Below, in pieces: positions 50,230 through 63,193 of a stretch of 64,000 nucleotides of DNA (its first letter is position 1; the number at the start of each line of letters is the position of its first letter). A model generated the notes under the pieces. The model had not been told where the DNA came from. It saw only the letters and a program-made list of their open reading frames with translations, and did not search any database. This DNA is from Nemopilema nomurai (taxonomy: Eukaryota > Cnidaria > Scyphozoa > Rhizostomeae > Rhizostomatidae): NCBI GenBank assembly GCA_003864495.1, contig ML133409.1, positions 1,862,861 through 1,926,860 of the forward strand. The letters are read 5' to 3'. The position numbers and the translations under genes are program-made.

Positions 50230-51075
50230 GCCTTAATTCTAAAAAACATTTAATTCTAGAAAGGAAGGAAGCGAATTAACTCTAAACAAAGGCTCCACCT
50301 ACCATCATCCACACCTGTTATCAAAATAATTTTCTCAGCATTTCCATGAATTCTTAAAGTAATTTGAAAAGATGATAAGTAGCCTTCAATAACAGTCCAT
50401 TGTAGAGGAGGATGCTTGGTCGAGTCTTCAATAAAAGCGCTGCTAGAGGCGTGTTTTCACCAAAGGCAACTGAAAGTGTCAATAGATGATTGGCTACTCG
50501 TAAGCACCCTTCTTGACAAGTTCATAATGACCACGTTTGCAGTTACGTTTGCGTCGAGTGGCATTGGGTCGGTACGTTTCACGGTACCCAAATACCACGA
50601 TGCACCGAAAGCCCCCAAATTGAGATTGTTAATTTGATCACAGCTTTGTAAGTCTTCTCCGAAGTGGGCGTCCTTAAACTCTGATCAACGGATACTTAAT
50701 TTTTAGAAAAGAAAAACCAGAAATTGTTTATCTTTTTCTTATCGAGGCTTGATGCGCGAAGAATTCTGCAGAGCTTCAGAAAGTTGAGCGAGGCAATGCT
50801 GGAGGTTTTTAGTGACTTTAAGCCTTTGCACTTCAGGTTTACAATTTTCAAATGTAGACATTCCACCTACCTCAGGGCCTAAAAACATATTTGGCAATGT
50901 CAGTACCGTTTTTGTATTCAAAAAAGGAATAAGAATATCCAAGAAACCTATTATAGTGGAAATAAGAGATCTGAGCACAGATATTTTCCGCGCATCGTAT
51001 GATGATCTAATTGAACAAATAAGGCCCAGTACCGAGCTTTGTATAACATCAACACCAAACAATCTTTTCAAATGT
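50230..51075 (-). pseudogene. decayed minus-strand reading frame, family unknown
   Basis: A single minus-strand frame runs from about 51075 to 50272 (~265 codons) with only about four stops. It is open for 110 codons at the 5' end (51071-50739, including FLGPEVGGMSTFENCKPEV), interrupted three times, then open again through FGASWYLGTVKRTDPM and, after one TGA, QWTVIEGYLSS. Such density of open codons in one frame of AT-rich DNA suggests a dead gene or transposable-element fragment. I recognise no catalytic motif, and a + strand frame overlaps the 5' half, so chance is not excluded. Confidence 0.35.
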
Positions 51076-51122
51076 TGTGGGGATGTGTTGTGGGATGTGT
51101 TGTGGGGATGTGTTGGGGGATG
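51073..51122. repeat. 12-13-bp minisatellite, four units
   Basis: TGTTGTGGGGATG (13 bp) alternates with TGTTGTGGGATG or TGTTGGGGGATG (12 bp) four times. The G-rich strand is the + strand. Confidence 0.9.
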
Positions 51123-51381
51123 TGCTTCTAGTCGCTAGTCGATTCATGGCCATACCAACCAACTGCTCAAATGCTTTACTAATAGAATCCGACTCCCTCC
51201 ATCTTTTATTGTTGAAGCATTATTCTATAATCTGAATTTTGTTCAATTATGTCACTTTTTACTTATTTTTGCTTATCGGTCCTCGCTTCTTTATAGATTA
51301 TACCTCATTGATTGTTCCCTTACTGTCGTCCATGAGGTATGTAAATTTTCTGTATCTGTTTTCAGATTCTCCGTTTCCACC

Positions 51382-54300
51382 ATGAAGCGAGTGAATTTCC
51401 AGAACCAAGGTCCGTTGATGTCCATCTCGGAGGGAAAGACGGGGGAAGAGACAGGGTCACTTGCGAGTGAAGATCTGGGCTTGCAGTTCGAGAAGACTCG
51501 CCCCCGTCATCACAGCATCCAAGAGATCATTGCCGCGAAGGCAGCATCGAAAATCTTCAAAGCGAAAGTGCTGGCTGCGAGGAAAACCAAGATGAGAGAT
51601 GATGGACTTGTCGAGGTAAAGAGTGGCCACTTTGTACCTCGTTGATGCAACGATTTCAAAAGTTGTCTGGCATTTTAATTCAATATTGTAATCATCAAGG
51701 ACAACAAGGAAGGGTGGGGGTATTTCGGAGGGAGACTGTGTTGTGATAAAGAGCCACGAAGGGGTTATTTTGGTAGGACCACGGCCCCTCCACCCCCGCT
51801 TCTCCCGGTCACTGTTAAAGATACCTCAATGAAATCTTTTATAATTCTGATTCGTTGATGATTTGGAGTACCGGTGGGAGTTATAAAAAATCTTTAGGTC
51901 TTGAAATTAAAAGCACTCGACTTATGATTATCAAGAGATAAAGCGCCTGTGAAGGAACTTCTGTACAACTTGCTTTGAGTAATCATTGTTAGAATATGAG
52001 ATCATTCTTAAAAATGATATCGAGCAGACCAAGGTGTTAGGGCCTTGTTTCCCACACAGCTTCCTTACACATTAGCTTTTTCCTGTTTGCTCTTGTATTT
52101 GCCTCAATAGCTCCACTGTCTCTTTGCCATAAATTGTCATACTCAATTTCATAATGATTGCTTCCATATGTTTGCCTGTAAATCAGCGTAATCACAACTC
52201 TGCGGTACGCCTCTTTAAGACCAGCGCTCCTCTGTAAATGCACCATACTCTCAGATCTTTCAGTGCAAGGACAATAGGCCAACTGTTTGTGCATGAGTAG
52301 TGCATTGGATGGCTTCCGTTGGTTTTGAAGTGAATCACGTTGAAATTCATGTTTTCAACATCACATAATTAGCACGAATGGAAAGTCACCTCTCGGGTTC
52401 AGCTGTTGCTTCGAGGCTCTAGGACTCTGCGTAACCATTATTAGATATTTTCCCGGCGTGATACTCCTCAGAGTGGCCTAACACTGAATATTCCAATTCG
52501 CGTCAAGCTGGTATTAAATGGGATGATTTCCTCTCGGTAAGACTAATTACTTCAAAAAAGATCATACACAACAGTCTGACTGTCTGGAGCGAAATTCTGC
52601 CACCCTAGCCGCCACTAGAACGTGAATCAAAAAGCGAACTACTGCGTTGAGTATTGCGTTACGAGGACAATGTCGCCTTCATGAAACATGCCATGATCTA
52701 TAGTGATTCTTTGTTCGTTTCATTGCTTCTGTTGACTTCAATTTTAAATATGGAAACAGCAAAGAAAGCAAATATTTAAGATGGTCACTTGTGCTCAGCT
52801 GGTGCTTTTGTGCCCAGTGTTGATCGAGTTTCGATTGCTGTGCAACTTTAGTCTGCGCATAGTGTATTGACGCACTTTGTCTCTTTGGAGGAAAGCATCT
52901 GCTTCTTTAGATCTTTCTGTTGCTTGTATTGACAATATGTTGCAAAAAGTTTTGCAAATACCCTCAAGTGCAATCCTAATCCTACAAACACAGGAAAGCA
53001 AATAACCCTTTTCCCTGAATAGCGAATTCTGTTTACACAGCTTCCATTTACTCTGTACTTGAAAAAAGGGCATCTTGTCGTCCCATGCTCAAGGAATCCA
53101 GTGTGACCAACCTTGTAGCTATCATTTCTGGCAGCCGAAATGGAGGTTAGTGGGTATAAGGTTTGTCTGCAAGAATACATATTTTCGCCTTGCTTTCTTT
53201 CGTTATTCCACATCATGCTCATTGTTTTCATTGCAACCTTTTTACCGGTTTTTATCGTCAGATTTCGGTCACGATATCAGAAACCGAACTCGTAATATAC
53301 TAGCATTGCCATCTAAAAATCATGGCACAGGTGCTTTAGGCTTAAAAGTCTCTGAGCTTTCATTAACTTCTTTGGCTTTCATTAGCTTTCATTAACTTTC
53401 ATCATGTTTAATTATCTGATACATCATTTCACAATAGCTAGAAATAGCGGAACAGTTCTTGCATGCTTAATGTACTTGTTCGTCCAACACTCCTCAAAGT
53501 ATGGAAACGTCGAAAAATAACTAAAAACTGATACGATAAATAGCCAGTTGCGGATTGAGAACATTAGAGGGTCAACTATTTCTAGCTATTGTAAAGTTCT
53601 GTACCACTTGGCACTTATAACCAAATAAATGCATCATTACATCAAATATATCATTTATTACCACTATGATTGTAAAGGTATGCAAGCTTGTTGCTAGTTA
53701 CCAGTAGCTAGTACCTGAACGTTTTCAATATGTTTTCCTATTTTCTGGCTTTTCAGCATTAGGCCACCTGAGGTCACGTGGCACATCACGCGATGGAATT
53801 TTTGCCTCCTCTCTCAATTTCATGCTCTTTATCCATGAAAACTTCTAATTTATAGTAGATGTTTATTTTGTTTATTATCGGCTTATAAAAGCCCATGCTA
53901 GGAATGACTTGTTTATAAAAGCTCAAAAATTTGCCAGGTTAAACAGAATCCTGAAACATGTCACATAGTAATCCCTTAAAACATAAAGTGTTACATGTTA
54001 CATGAAATAGAGACAAGTGACAGAATGACGGGACACGTGATGCAATGGAGATTCTTCTAGTCCCTCTTCTTAGCAGTTATCTAAATAGGCACATACAACA
54101 CAAATTTATCAGGCCTTATTTTAGGCGTAATGGGCATGCCTTATGTTGTCAATGACTGTTCGCTTATGTTAACGGGTATGCTATGATGTTCAAGTGACTA
54201 AGTGTCCTAAATTCCTCTTCTTGCAGATGACTCATGCTGACTACCCTCTCATTCGAGATGACACCTTGTACCCACGTGGTAAATCCGCCACCGTAGCAAG

Positions 54301-57044
54301 CGTGCGCAGCAACAGCGTCAATGTAGACGACTCCTTATCAAGGAAAATGAAGTACAACATGCAGCCGATTCGAAAATTTCAAGTAAGTTCTATTCCCCTT
54401 TGTCGTCCTTCTCATCTTCCCAAATGCACTGGTGCTATAGTAATGCGTTCTCTTGGCTACACAATTGGCCTAAAAATCGTAACAGAAGCGACCTTTAGTT
54501 CTGTGCTGCTTTGAGAAACGTTTCTGGATGCTTTCCAAGATCGCAAATGTCAAATTCACATATTTTAGCAGTACATACATCCATTATGTTCAAAGAGCTT
54601 TAGAAATATTTGACAGATAACTCACAATGATTGGGATGTTGTGATGAATAATACAGAAAAAGCCTGGGTAACAATGGGCAAAGTCCATTAGCGAGATAGG
54701 GGAAGGCCTTATTATCTAGCTGCGTAGTACCCTATCTCTTTGATTAGAAATTGAGGAGGGAGAGTGTTTCTAGCTGATTCGTCATCTCTATCTAGCTGAT
54801 TTGTTCTAGGAGAGTAACTTCGTTTTAACTGCTTCCCAAGCTAGCCATAAGCTACAAGGATTCAAATTTTTATTTAATATTTCATTAAATCTTCTGACAA
54901 CCCCTCCCTAAACCACGAAGCAACGAATCCTTACAAAGAACCTTGCATGTTTCGTTAGAGGCACAAAACCACATTTTTGTTTGCTATTATCATTTCAGTG
55001 TTATGTTCTGAAATTGCTATTACAGGGATAATTTATTTATAGTTTGCAAACGTAGTTATTACAGGAGACCCAAATGTTTACTAGCCTCAATTAAATCTTC
55101 ATTATTAAATAATGTACAGTTTCTTCTCCGGAATAATTTTTTGATAGTTTTTGATAACTTTAATTAGCGCAGTCAAGAAAAAAAATTTCTAAAGAAAATA
55201 TATGTAATCTAAAACGAATACCTACTTTGCCGATTGACCTAGACTAAGAAAAAGTATGTTGGTCTCTCGCTCTGGTCCGTTTTTACCAGTGCTGCTTCTA
55301 ATAAGACCATCGGAGAAGTATTTGAGAGAAATTTGGTTGCATTATGGGTTTATGGTTAAGCTTTGTGTTGAGATTTACTTGTTGCTCAAAGGTGTTTGCT
55401 GTTTTTACTTTTGTGGATCTGAAAAATATTATCCTTGTTGTTGCTAACTTGCTACAAAAATCAATTTTGTGTACTTGCGACAAAAGTGCTTATTTGTTAA
55501 GATCATTATAGATAAAATCAGTTGAATATTATTATAGAGTAATATTGATGTTATCTTTATGGCGGCCTTTTTAAGGATTTTGACTAACCTTTCTCTACAG
55601 TTATTAGACATTTCAGTCCACCTTTTACCAATAATTCTGTGACACTGGGGCTGGATGTATTCCGAATGTAACTTCTTTGAAATCAAATTCAGTCCAATAG
55701 AAAGATGTTATGTGAAAACTTTATTCATTGGAGTTACGTTTTAACGCCTTTTCGGGTCTGGCCTGATTACTGGGACCGTTGGATTCGGGCCAGACTCTGC
55801 AAATCGTCTAATGATGCTTGCAGCGAGCTAGCTGCCTTGCTGGTGATTTCCAACCGAATTCTGCAAATAGAATGTTTCTTGGAAATGGAGCCTCCTTGTG
55901 CAGAATACTTAGACACTTTTAAATCTTTGTGATAATGTGGGGGACGAAGTTTTGGTTTGGCACGAGTATTTAAACACACCCACTGGACTACACAACTTTT
56001 TATAAGAATATCTAATTTTTTGCTGTTCTTCAACATTCTTAAAAGTTTTTAATTTTCAGCCTTAGGTTATTTCTAAATTATCCTTGCCCAACACAAAGTG
56101 TAAGTTCGCTTCAAGATCAAAGTTAAATATTAAACCTTTTTGATGTGTTGCTTCACCATAAATTACTCGCAGAGCGGTGTATATACGTAGAGCGTTAAAG
56201 TGACAGTTGTTTTGGTTTGAAGAAAACTCAGATTAAAGAGAAATTTAAGTCTTGATAAAGGTTGAGCCTGGCATTATCCTTAAATTTTACCAATTTTAGG
56301 TCCCACTATTTTTATAGACTTCTGTTTTGTCTGCCAAAAGTTACCAAAACACCATAGGATTGTCCGGTCTTTCAAAGAGCGGGGTGTTTCATTTTGATGT
56401 CGGGTCTTCATTTCATAGAGCCGGATCTCAGTTTCATACAGGCGGACCTAAGCCTGATACACTCGTATCTTCGTTTGGTCCACAATCCACATGCCTAATT
56501 CTTCGTTTGCAGCGATAGCTCCTGACTCGTGGACCCGGGTTCTCGTTTCTCACAACCGGCGCCGGTACAAGCCGGGCTTCTATAAAACAATAGATTTCTG
56601 TACATCATGTTGTCCTAAAAACAGGACATCTAATTTTGAGAGAGAGCGATATGACAGAAATTGTTCCAAACTGATTAATGTTAATGGAGAAGGTTTGTTG
56701 TTTCAAAAGAGTAAACATTACTTTGTTCTTTTAAGGAACCGGAAGTGAAGGAAATTATAAAGAGTGTGTTCACGGAGCAACTGAGCGAGAAGGACTACAC
56801 TGCCGAAATGTGCCGGTTCGCGTCACGTGTGTGCGCTGACGTCATCAAGGAGAAGGTCAAGAGGCTGTTCCTGCCTCGGTACAAGTTCATTTGCCTGGTG
56901 CACATGGGACAGATCGGGCAGCAGAGTATGCGAGTGGCCAGCAGGTGTTCCTGGGACCCGCGGGTCGACGACTTCGCAGAATACTGCTACACCAATGGCA
57001 CGCTGTGGGCAGTCGGCCTCGTGTATGGGATTTATTGCGAATAG
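51382..57044 (+). CDS. DYNLT5: Tctex1-domain dynein light chain, DYNLT5/TCTEX1D1-like
   Basis: Three coding exons, 51382-51615, 54227-54382 and 56736-57044, all phase 0, give 232 aa. A strong acceptor (CTGTTTTCAG) 16 bp before the ATG implies an untranslated upstream exon not located. Residues 1-130 form a basic, Ser-rich N-terminal extension (RPRHHSIQEIIAAKAASKIF; NMQPIRKFQ) typical of the TCTEX1D1/4 subgroup. Residues 131-232 are the Tctex1 fold: EIIKSVF, CRFASRVCADVIKEKVK, LPRYKFICLVHMGQIG, SRCSWDPRVDDFAEY, ending LVYGIYCE. LPRYK-x(3)-VHMGQ-x(4)-S and the SRC-WDP block are closer to DYNLT5 than to DYNLT1 or DYNLT2B. These proteins serve as dynein light chains or ciliary adaptors. The exact orthologue within the subgroup is uncertain. 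Confidence 0.85.
56382..56462. repeat. degenerate ~20-bp tandem repeat in DYNLT5-like intron 2
   Basis: Successive units of 20-22 bp start with a CGG/GGG-containing core followed by T(C/G)T and TTTCAT, for example CGGGTCTTCATTTCATAGAG then CCGGATCTCAGTTTCATACA. Four decayed units are visible, and CCGG-containing words continue to about 56580. Confidence 0.45.
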
Positions 57045-60000
57045 CCGGGAGATGGTATGTTTTTTACATTCCTGTTTTGTCCTGATATGAGCGAATCTTT
57101 AAACCGTCAGCATTGAAGGTTGCTTTAGGTGACGTTTCACTGTAAGAACAATGTTGGATTTGCAGTTTTGTGGTTCTTGGATGATTACCTAGAATCGCTT
57201 CTTCCTCATCAAAAACTGTTAACTATACTTTATCCATACTGAAATCCAAAGATCTTCACGATTCCCTGATTTTCGCGCGGACGTTCCTGTGCTTCTTCGA
57301 AGAGCGCTTAATGTTGCTGTATCATTTGACTCCATTAGAACTTTGGAGGCCCCAGATGCCCCGTCCAAGCAAGTTCTCTTGTTTTCATCACTTTGCCCCG
57401 AAATATCTTCTCAAACGAGCTGCCTTTCCGGCCTGGAAACCGACAATGAGAGTGCACGTGGTTGCTTAGAGCACTTGACAAATTCAAAGCTTCTTCTGAT
57501 TAAAAGCTTTATGATGTCACTAGGCAGCCATGCGAATGCGAATTCTATTCTTTATTATTTAGATGCGCCTAAATCCAAAACAAAAATATTGCTTTTTCTA
57601 GCAGATGAGAGCTTGACTACGTAAAGCACAGATAATGAGACTTACTCGACCGTCGAAACAATATTGCTCTGGCTGTTTTCACTGAAGGATAGCCATCTTG
57701 ATTGAAAGTCCGGTAGAGCAAATTTTGAAGCCGCCCATAATTACTCCTGCTGTTTTTCCTTTCGGTTGACGCCCAGTAGAAGCAGAGAAAAGGGTCGATT
57801 TACAAAGGGCAAACAAGAAACTTAGCACATATAGAGTGTTTTCTTCTAGCTTCATTTCATTAAGAAACCACTGGTAACAAATGCATACGGGGGCAGTCCA
57901 TTTGAGAAATTCCTGACCCCTTTGTTTTGCTGCAGATTTTCGCCTACCAGAGGCAGGACTATTGTTTAGAGGCAGCAGTAATTAATTCTTTATACCGGCC
58001 TCCTTGATTGATACGTGAAAATGACAGCTTTGTCAAAATCATTTCCAGAAGCTAAAGCTCCCTGTTTTTGTCAGATATACATGTACGAGGTCATGAAATA
58101 ACACAGAGACTTTCGTCTGTTTACCTTAAGAGAGTCTAATGGGGCCTGTCAGTTGACGGACCTATCTGTGACCCTTCCCTGAGTTGTTTTCTCTTAATCA
58201 CTAGTTCGAAATGTCAGCCAGAATTTTGTTATGCGTCGGGTACCAAAGTTCAAGCAAAAGACTCAAATATGCACCCCATCCCCTGTTTTTGTTCTTCCTT
58301 TGCGGCCGTGCTACCTTAGGCAACGAGGAGTGAACGACGAAGTAAATCAAAACCCAGTCCCCATAGCTGTCTCTGGAAAAGCGCATTAGTGTTTCCCTTC
58401 AACAATAGGTCTAGCCCGCAATGTCATCGGCTTTTGAAGTCATTATATGATAAATTCCTGGTTTTCTATCCTCCAAACCCAGGCTTTTATTCTTTCAAAT
58501 CCCGGTTCTACTATATTTTTTACCTCTTCACGCTTGTAATTTTTGCTCCTGGTGTTTTCTTGTTTTGTTTTTCAAATGTGCACATGAATACAGCATTTTC
58601 ACGTTTACAATACACGGTCAGCTTTCAATCGCTGTTCGCATTCTACGATACTTTAAGGTCGGAAGAGTAAGATTTCATCATTGCAGGACTGTTTTCTGTT
58701 TACAATTAACAAGCTAAATAACCACTGGAAGCATTACCAACAAAATTTCTTGGATTGAAAGCAGGCTGGTGGATAAGACGTGAGAGCTTTCCAACGCTTT
58801 TCCTGCAATATTTCACTTTAGGTATCAGCTGAGAGACATGAAGGCTTGAAGAAGCCATTTATCGTGTTTTAGGCAATTTATAGAGACAAGAAGAGACAAA
58901 CCTCTTTCTCTGCCAGAAAGTTTGAGTCATTATACTTGTGTGTCTTTTACAAATATAGAATTGGCTTTAGAATATGAATGGGTGTTATCATTCTCAACAG
59001 TAATTATATTCTGCTTGTAAACGTAAGCATTTCCTGATTATTTTGAAAAACAATACTCTTAATTTGGTGGTCTAAGACCCAAAGTAATGAAAACCCATAG
59101 TTGCGTTTCAAAATATTTACCAAGAGGTTTGCTGTTAAAGATTACTTTTGCAAGAGGTGCTGCCAGTTGTCAACAGTTTTCACTTTTCATTTGAAATCTA
59201 GACCTAACATTGTTTTGACCCGAATCAAGTTACAAAGAAGCTTGAAAGGAGGTACTTGAGCTATTCATGTCGAATCATAACAAAAATCTGCAAAGGAATC
59301 GAGAGCTAATCAAACGAGTCTTCTTTTAACGATGGCGCCGAGTTCCCTTGCATTACTGTGAATTCGTTCTTTCTGAATTTTTGGAAATAGAGGCTCTGTG
59401 CAACACGGATCATCTGATAAAAGTTCCACCCCTTTTTATTAGGTGATTAAAGTTCTATAGTGAAAATTTAAGCTTGGAATATACAGCGTTTTTTGTTTTT
59501 TGTGAATATACTGAGCCAGAAGACAGGTGCTTTATCAAGAAACGATTTCATTCAAGATGCTACGCATTAGTTTGATGTAGTTTGAAATACTGATGAATCT
59601 ACCATGATGTTTGACATGCAGCAAATCAAATGACGGAAGGTCCATTTTGGTGGCGCAGATGTCGAAAGTGGCGTCAGAATTTGCTGCGTTTTACCGCTGA
59701 TTGAGCGACTTTGGCATAAATCTGAAGTGATCTGTCGAGCAAATTCCTGATGAAATATCGATTTTGATATGCCGAGCCTCGCAATCAAGTAAGCTGCATA
59801 AAATCCCCTCCCGCAGTCGCCTAATAACGCCTTCATCTATTCAGTTTTCAGTGTTTACAAAGTAAACAGAATGGAGATTGGTTTTCTCTTTTACACCTAG
59901 CCTCGGATAATCACGTTATTACCACTAATGAATCGTAAGCTTCACAAACGCTCCTACGGCCTGATTACTGGCTTACGCGTGTCATGAATCTAAAGAAAAT

Positions 60001-62076
60001 CCCGAGTTGAACTGAAATGCTATAATATTTGAAATTCATGTTTGCAAGTCGAATCGACAGCCACAAACTCAATTTATAACTTTCCAGTTGAATAAATGTG
60101 GATTGTAAATTCATTTTTATCTAGAATGCAGACGTTGATTTGAATACAGAAACCGCGCATTCAGCTGCTACTGGTTAATAAATTATTACTGTGTTAGTCA
60201 TAATAAATCAAGTCACTGGCAGTTGGATGACGGCGTAGGCATAAGCAGCGCTAGAGTCTTTTAAGAAGGAGGATTAGGGAATCTGTGAGGTAATCTTGAC
60301 GGCCTTCGTTGAAGCACTGCTTTGCTAGCAGCAAGGAAAGGTCTTTCAGCCACGATGTTCACAAGGCACTGCATAATTCGCACCTGAAGACTTTTACCTT
60401 TGCTGTTGTGGGTTCTAGGTTTGTGTGAAAGTCATCTTGCTGTCTTGCGAGTTTGTTTTTGTTCAAAATGCCTTTCTCTGTTTGCATGAATTCGTTGCCA
60501 TGCTCCTCTTCTTCATTCGAATTTCAGAGGCAATTACTTTAAGCCAAAGATTTGGAAAGCAGTTTTAGAACCTTAAAATAATGTTTTGCGTCTAGTTAAA
60601 GAATCTGTTTTCATGACAAAGTGGTTTTGCAATTTGTTTTGATTTAAAAATTATTGTGCTATGCTTGTTAAACATTTTAGTGTCATCTCAGAGTTTTCCA
60701 AAATAGTAGACTTTTTACATTGAATCTTCCCAAAATCATCTGGCGAATATTTTGACTCGAACTGCTAAGCAGTGCCTCATTCAATCCCCTTTCCACTGCC
60801 TCCCATATGTTTCAGTTTGCCTGTTTTGTCATTGACTTTTCAATCACTGCCAAACTTTGTCTTTAAACTTTTGATTGATTGCTTGATTGATGTTTGCTCC
60901 ACTTGTGATGTTTGCTCAACGTGTGATGTTTGCTTTACTATGTAATGCTTGTTCCATTCAGAAAGCTTGCGATGCTATGTGATGTTTGCTTCTATGTTTG
61001 CAGTGCTTTGCGATGTACTCGTTACTCCAAAAAATTGTTTTTCAAAGGCGTGAAAGACAGTTTTATCATAGGTTTACTTTCCCTCATTTTAAATATGAAA
61101 ACCAGATTTCTTTAATTCTGCAATGATCCATCGGATACTAAAATTTTACTTTTTCTCTGTTGAAAGAGACAATACCATCTTTTATGGATAACATCGTTCT
61201 CATTTTTGGCTACGCTGTTTTGCATTTTGTCATTGCAGAATTCCCTATCCCGCCCAATTTTCAAGTACTGAGGCCTGTTTTCCCAGGATCCTCTCGATTG
61301 TTTTCAAGTGGAACACGAGCTCCAGCCCATACTTGCTTCGATAGTACCGAAACCGCGTCAATTGTCTTATTTGTCACAAATGTCGAATGCTTTTGAATTT
61401 GATAGCAACTTGTGACCAGTATTAAAGGATTACTTCGAAACTTTTTCGAGATGATAATTCTGACTGCGGCATTTGCGTCGGAACCACCGCAATAATCATT
61501 GGCATATCAGTGGGTACATGCTATAACCATTGTCTGCATTGATAACAACGAATCTTCCTGGTTCTACTGTAACCGCCTTAGTATTGGTTTGCATTAATTA
61601 GCTGTTACAATTGGGACACGACTTGTTTCGGCCTACGAAGACATGTTGAGTAGATAACCAGTGCACTAAACTGATGTTTCTTTTTGGCCTTCTCGGCTGT
61701 TTTCTGTTTGCGGGACAACGTCTCCACCAATGAACACTTCCCTCGATTCCAAGCTAGTTATCCACACCGAGGCTTGGAAGGAATCTGAGCCTCAGTTCGC
61801 GTCAAGGCTTATTGATGTCATTTTTGTATTATTCAAGTAAATGCGAAATTAATTGTGCTCTATTTTGAGATTATCTTTCCTGCTTTAGGCTGAAGAATCG
61901 AACTTGCCGAGGATCAACCTGGTTTTAGCCTTTATTATCTGCACTCCGATATGAGACGACGAACAATGTACGAAAGGATTTATTAGCACAACAAAACGAC
62001 AGGAAAGTTCACCTTCTCCCGGAGAATTACGCACCTTTCAGCAAGCAGTGAGAGTTGGGCGCTGTTGTTTTAAAAA
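57045..62076. other. 5-kb interval without a supported gene
   Basis: No exon with splice and family support is visible. A 111-codon + strand frame (57289-57624) begins at GTG and lies in the presumed 3' UTR of the Tctex1-type gene. An 89-codon minus-strand frame (59836-59567) starts with ATG but matches nothing. An 18-bp repeat lies at 60889-60943. Confidence 0.45.
60889..60943. repeat. 18-19-bp tandem repeat, three copies
   Basis: GATGTTTGCTCCACTTGT, GATGTTTGCTCAACGTGT and GATGTTTGCTTTACTATGT follow one another; related words (GATGTTTGCTTCTATG) recur near 60980. Confidence 0.85.
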
Positions 62077-62934
62077 ATGTACGAGGGCAGTATTTTGAAG
62101 AACGCAAGTAATGGGGGCGTGGACGAAGCCAAATGCAAGAGAGTGGCAATTGCCGACGAAGAACTAGCAAGCAGCTCGTTGATGGAAAACATCGCATCGC
62201 TATCCGAATATCCGAGAATTACACATCGACAATACGTGATAAACAGAAAGGAACAGCAAAATGCGTTGTGGAGTGACATGCTGGGTACAAGGGGGAGGCT
62301 GTCTTTCAAGAAAGAAAATAGAGCAGCCGCGATCGAGGTGGGTTTATTCTGGCTAGGCAGTCTCTTGTCGTTTATAGCCCTGATTTTCAGCTACTCCAAA
62401 GACACTTTAGACGGAAGCTCGGTTCTTCGAACAACCGTGTTAGAGTTGCTATTTAGCATCACTGGAATCCTTGTCACGTGTTATAAACAATGGAGAGCTT
62501 GGCACTCGGTAACAAGTGCCAACGACTCGGTCCCAGACGGACCAGGTGGAATTAGAACTAGCAATGCTGTGCTTATGAATGGCTTTATAATAACCAGCAA
62601 CCTGGCCGGCTGCGCTCTGATTTTCAGTGGATTCACCCTGCTGCTGCTTTTCGACAGACAAGAGTACGCCTTTCTCAAGAGCACTGTCTACTTCACGGGA
62701 CTCACCATATTCGCACTTACCATTGTGGACAGTGTAATCATGAACAAAATGAGCGAGGCCCGGGCAACCGTGGAGCAAGACCAGTTCAAACTCATGGTTC
62801 ACGAACTGAAGGAAGAGTTATTCGAGGAGCTTCAGCTTAGTAATAAGTACGAGAGGGTAAAGACTTTACGAGATTATATTGAGAAGTATGATGCGTTTAA
62901 ACTCAGATCAAAGGGATATATATATCCGATTTAG
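62077..62934 (+). CDS. intronless four-transmembrane protein, family unknown
   Basis: A single open frame of 285 codons, by far the longest uninterrupted frame in the window, starts at an ATG with purines upstream (AAAAAATG) and ends TAG. I do not recognise the family. A hydrophilic N-terminal region (1-85) precedes four predicted membrane spans: ~86-106 (FWLGSLLSFIALIF), ~117-136, ~167-192 (LIFSGFTLLLLF) and ~203-223 (FTGLTIFALTIVDSVI). The loop between spans 2 and 3 is Gly/Pro/Asp-rich; the C-terminus (224-275) is charged and amphipathic, likely coiled coil (HELKEELFEEL). Both ends are probably cytosolic. Absence of introns among intron-rich neighbours suggests a retrocopy or a fast-evolving lineage-specific gene. 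AATAAA at 63188 fits a ~270-nt 3' UTR. Confidence 0.85.
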   Translation: MYEGSILKNASNGGVDEAKCKRVAIADEELASSSLMENIASLSEYPRITHRQYVINRKEQQNALWSDMLGTRGRLSFKKENRAAAIEVGLFWLGSLLSFIALIFSYSKDTLDGSSVLRTTVLELLFSITGILVTCYKQWRAWHSVTSANDSVPDGPGGIRTSNAVLMNGFIITSNLAGCALIFSGFTLLLLFDRQEYAFLKSTVYFTGLTIFALTIVDSVIMNKMSEARATVEQDQFKLMVHELKEELFEELQLSNKYERVKTLRDYIEKYDAFKLRSKGYIYPI

Positions 62935-63187
62935 TGGAAATTATTCTATCCTTTATGCGGTTGGGTTCTGATCTTTGTCCATGGAATTAAAAGGAAAGCA
63001 ATAAGACCATATCTGTTCGGCTCCAGTACCACAATGTCATTTAGAGGACAACTCGTGCATGAATTGCCTTCTTTTGAAGATGGCCGTTTATTTAACTGCT
63101 ATGGATGCTGCCTTTATTACTCTCATGAAATTTCGAAGCATCTCCGACTCTTTACACAAGAAGAAATGATTTAAACTTTTATTCGCC

Positions 63188-63193
63188 AATAAA
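63188..63193 (+). terminator. putative poly(A) signal AATAAA of the four-TM gene
   Basis: GCCAATAAATAC lies 254 bp after the stop codon at 62934. Confidence 0.55.

Noticed and set aside
55767..56036. 89-codon minus-strand frame in intron 2 of the Tctex1-type gene
   Set aside because: It starts with a non-supported codon context, overlaps an equally open + strand frame, and has no homology I can recognise.
57289..57624. 111-codon + strand frame after the Tctex1-type gene
   Set aside because: It begins at GTG, lies in the likely 3' UTR, and has no domain or splice support.
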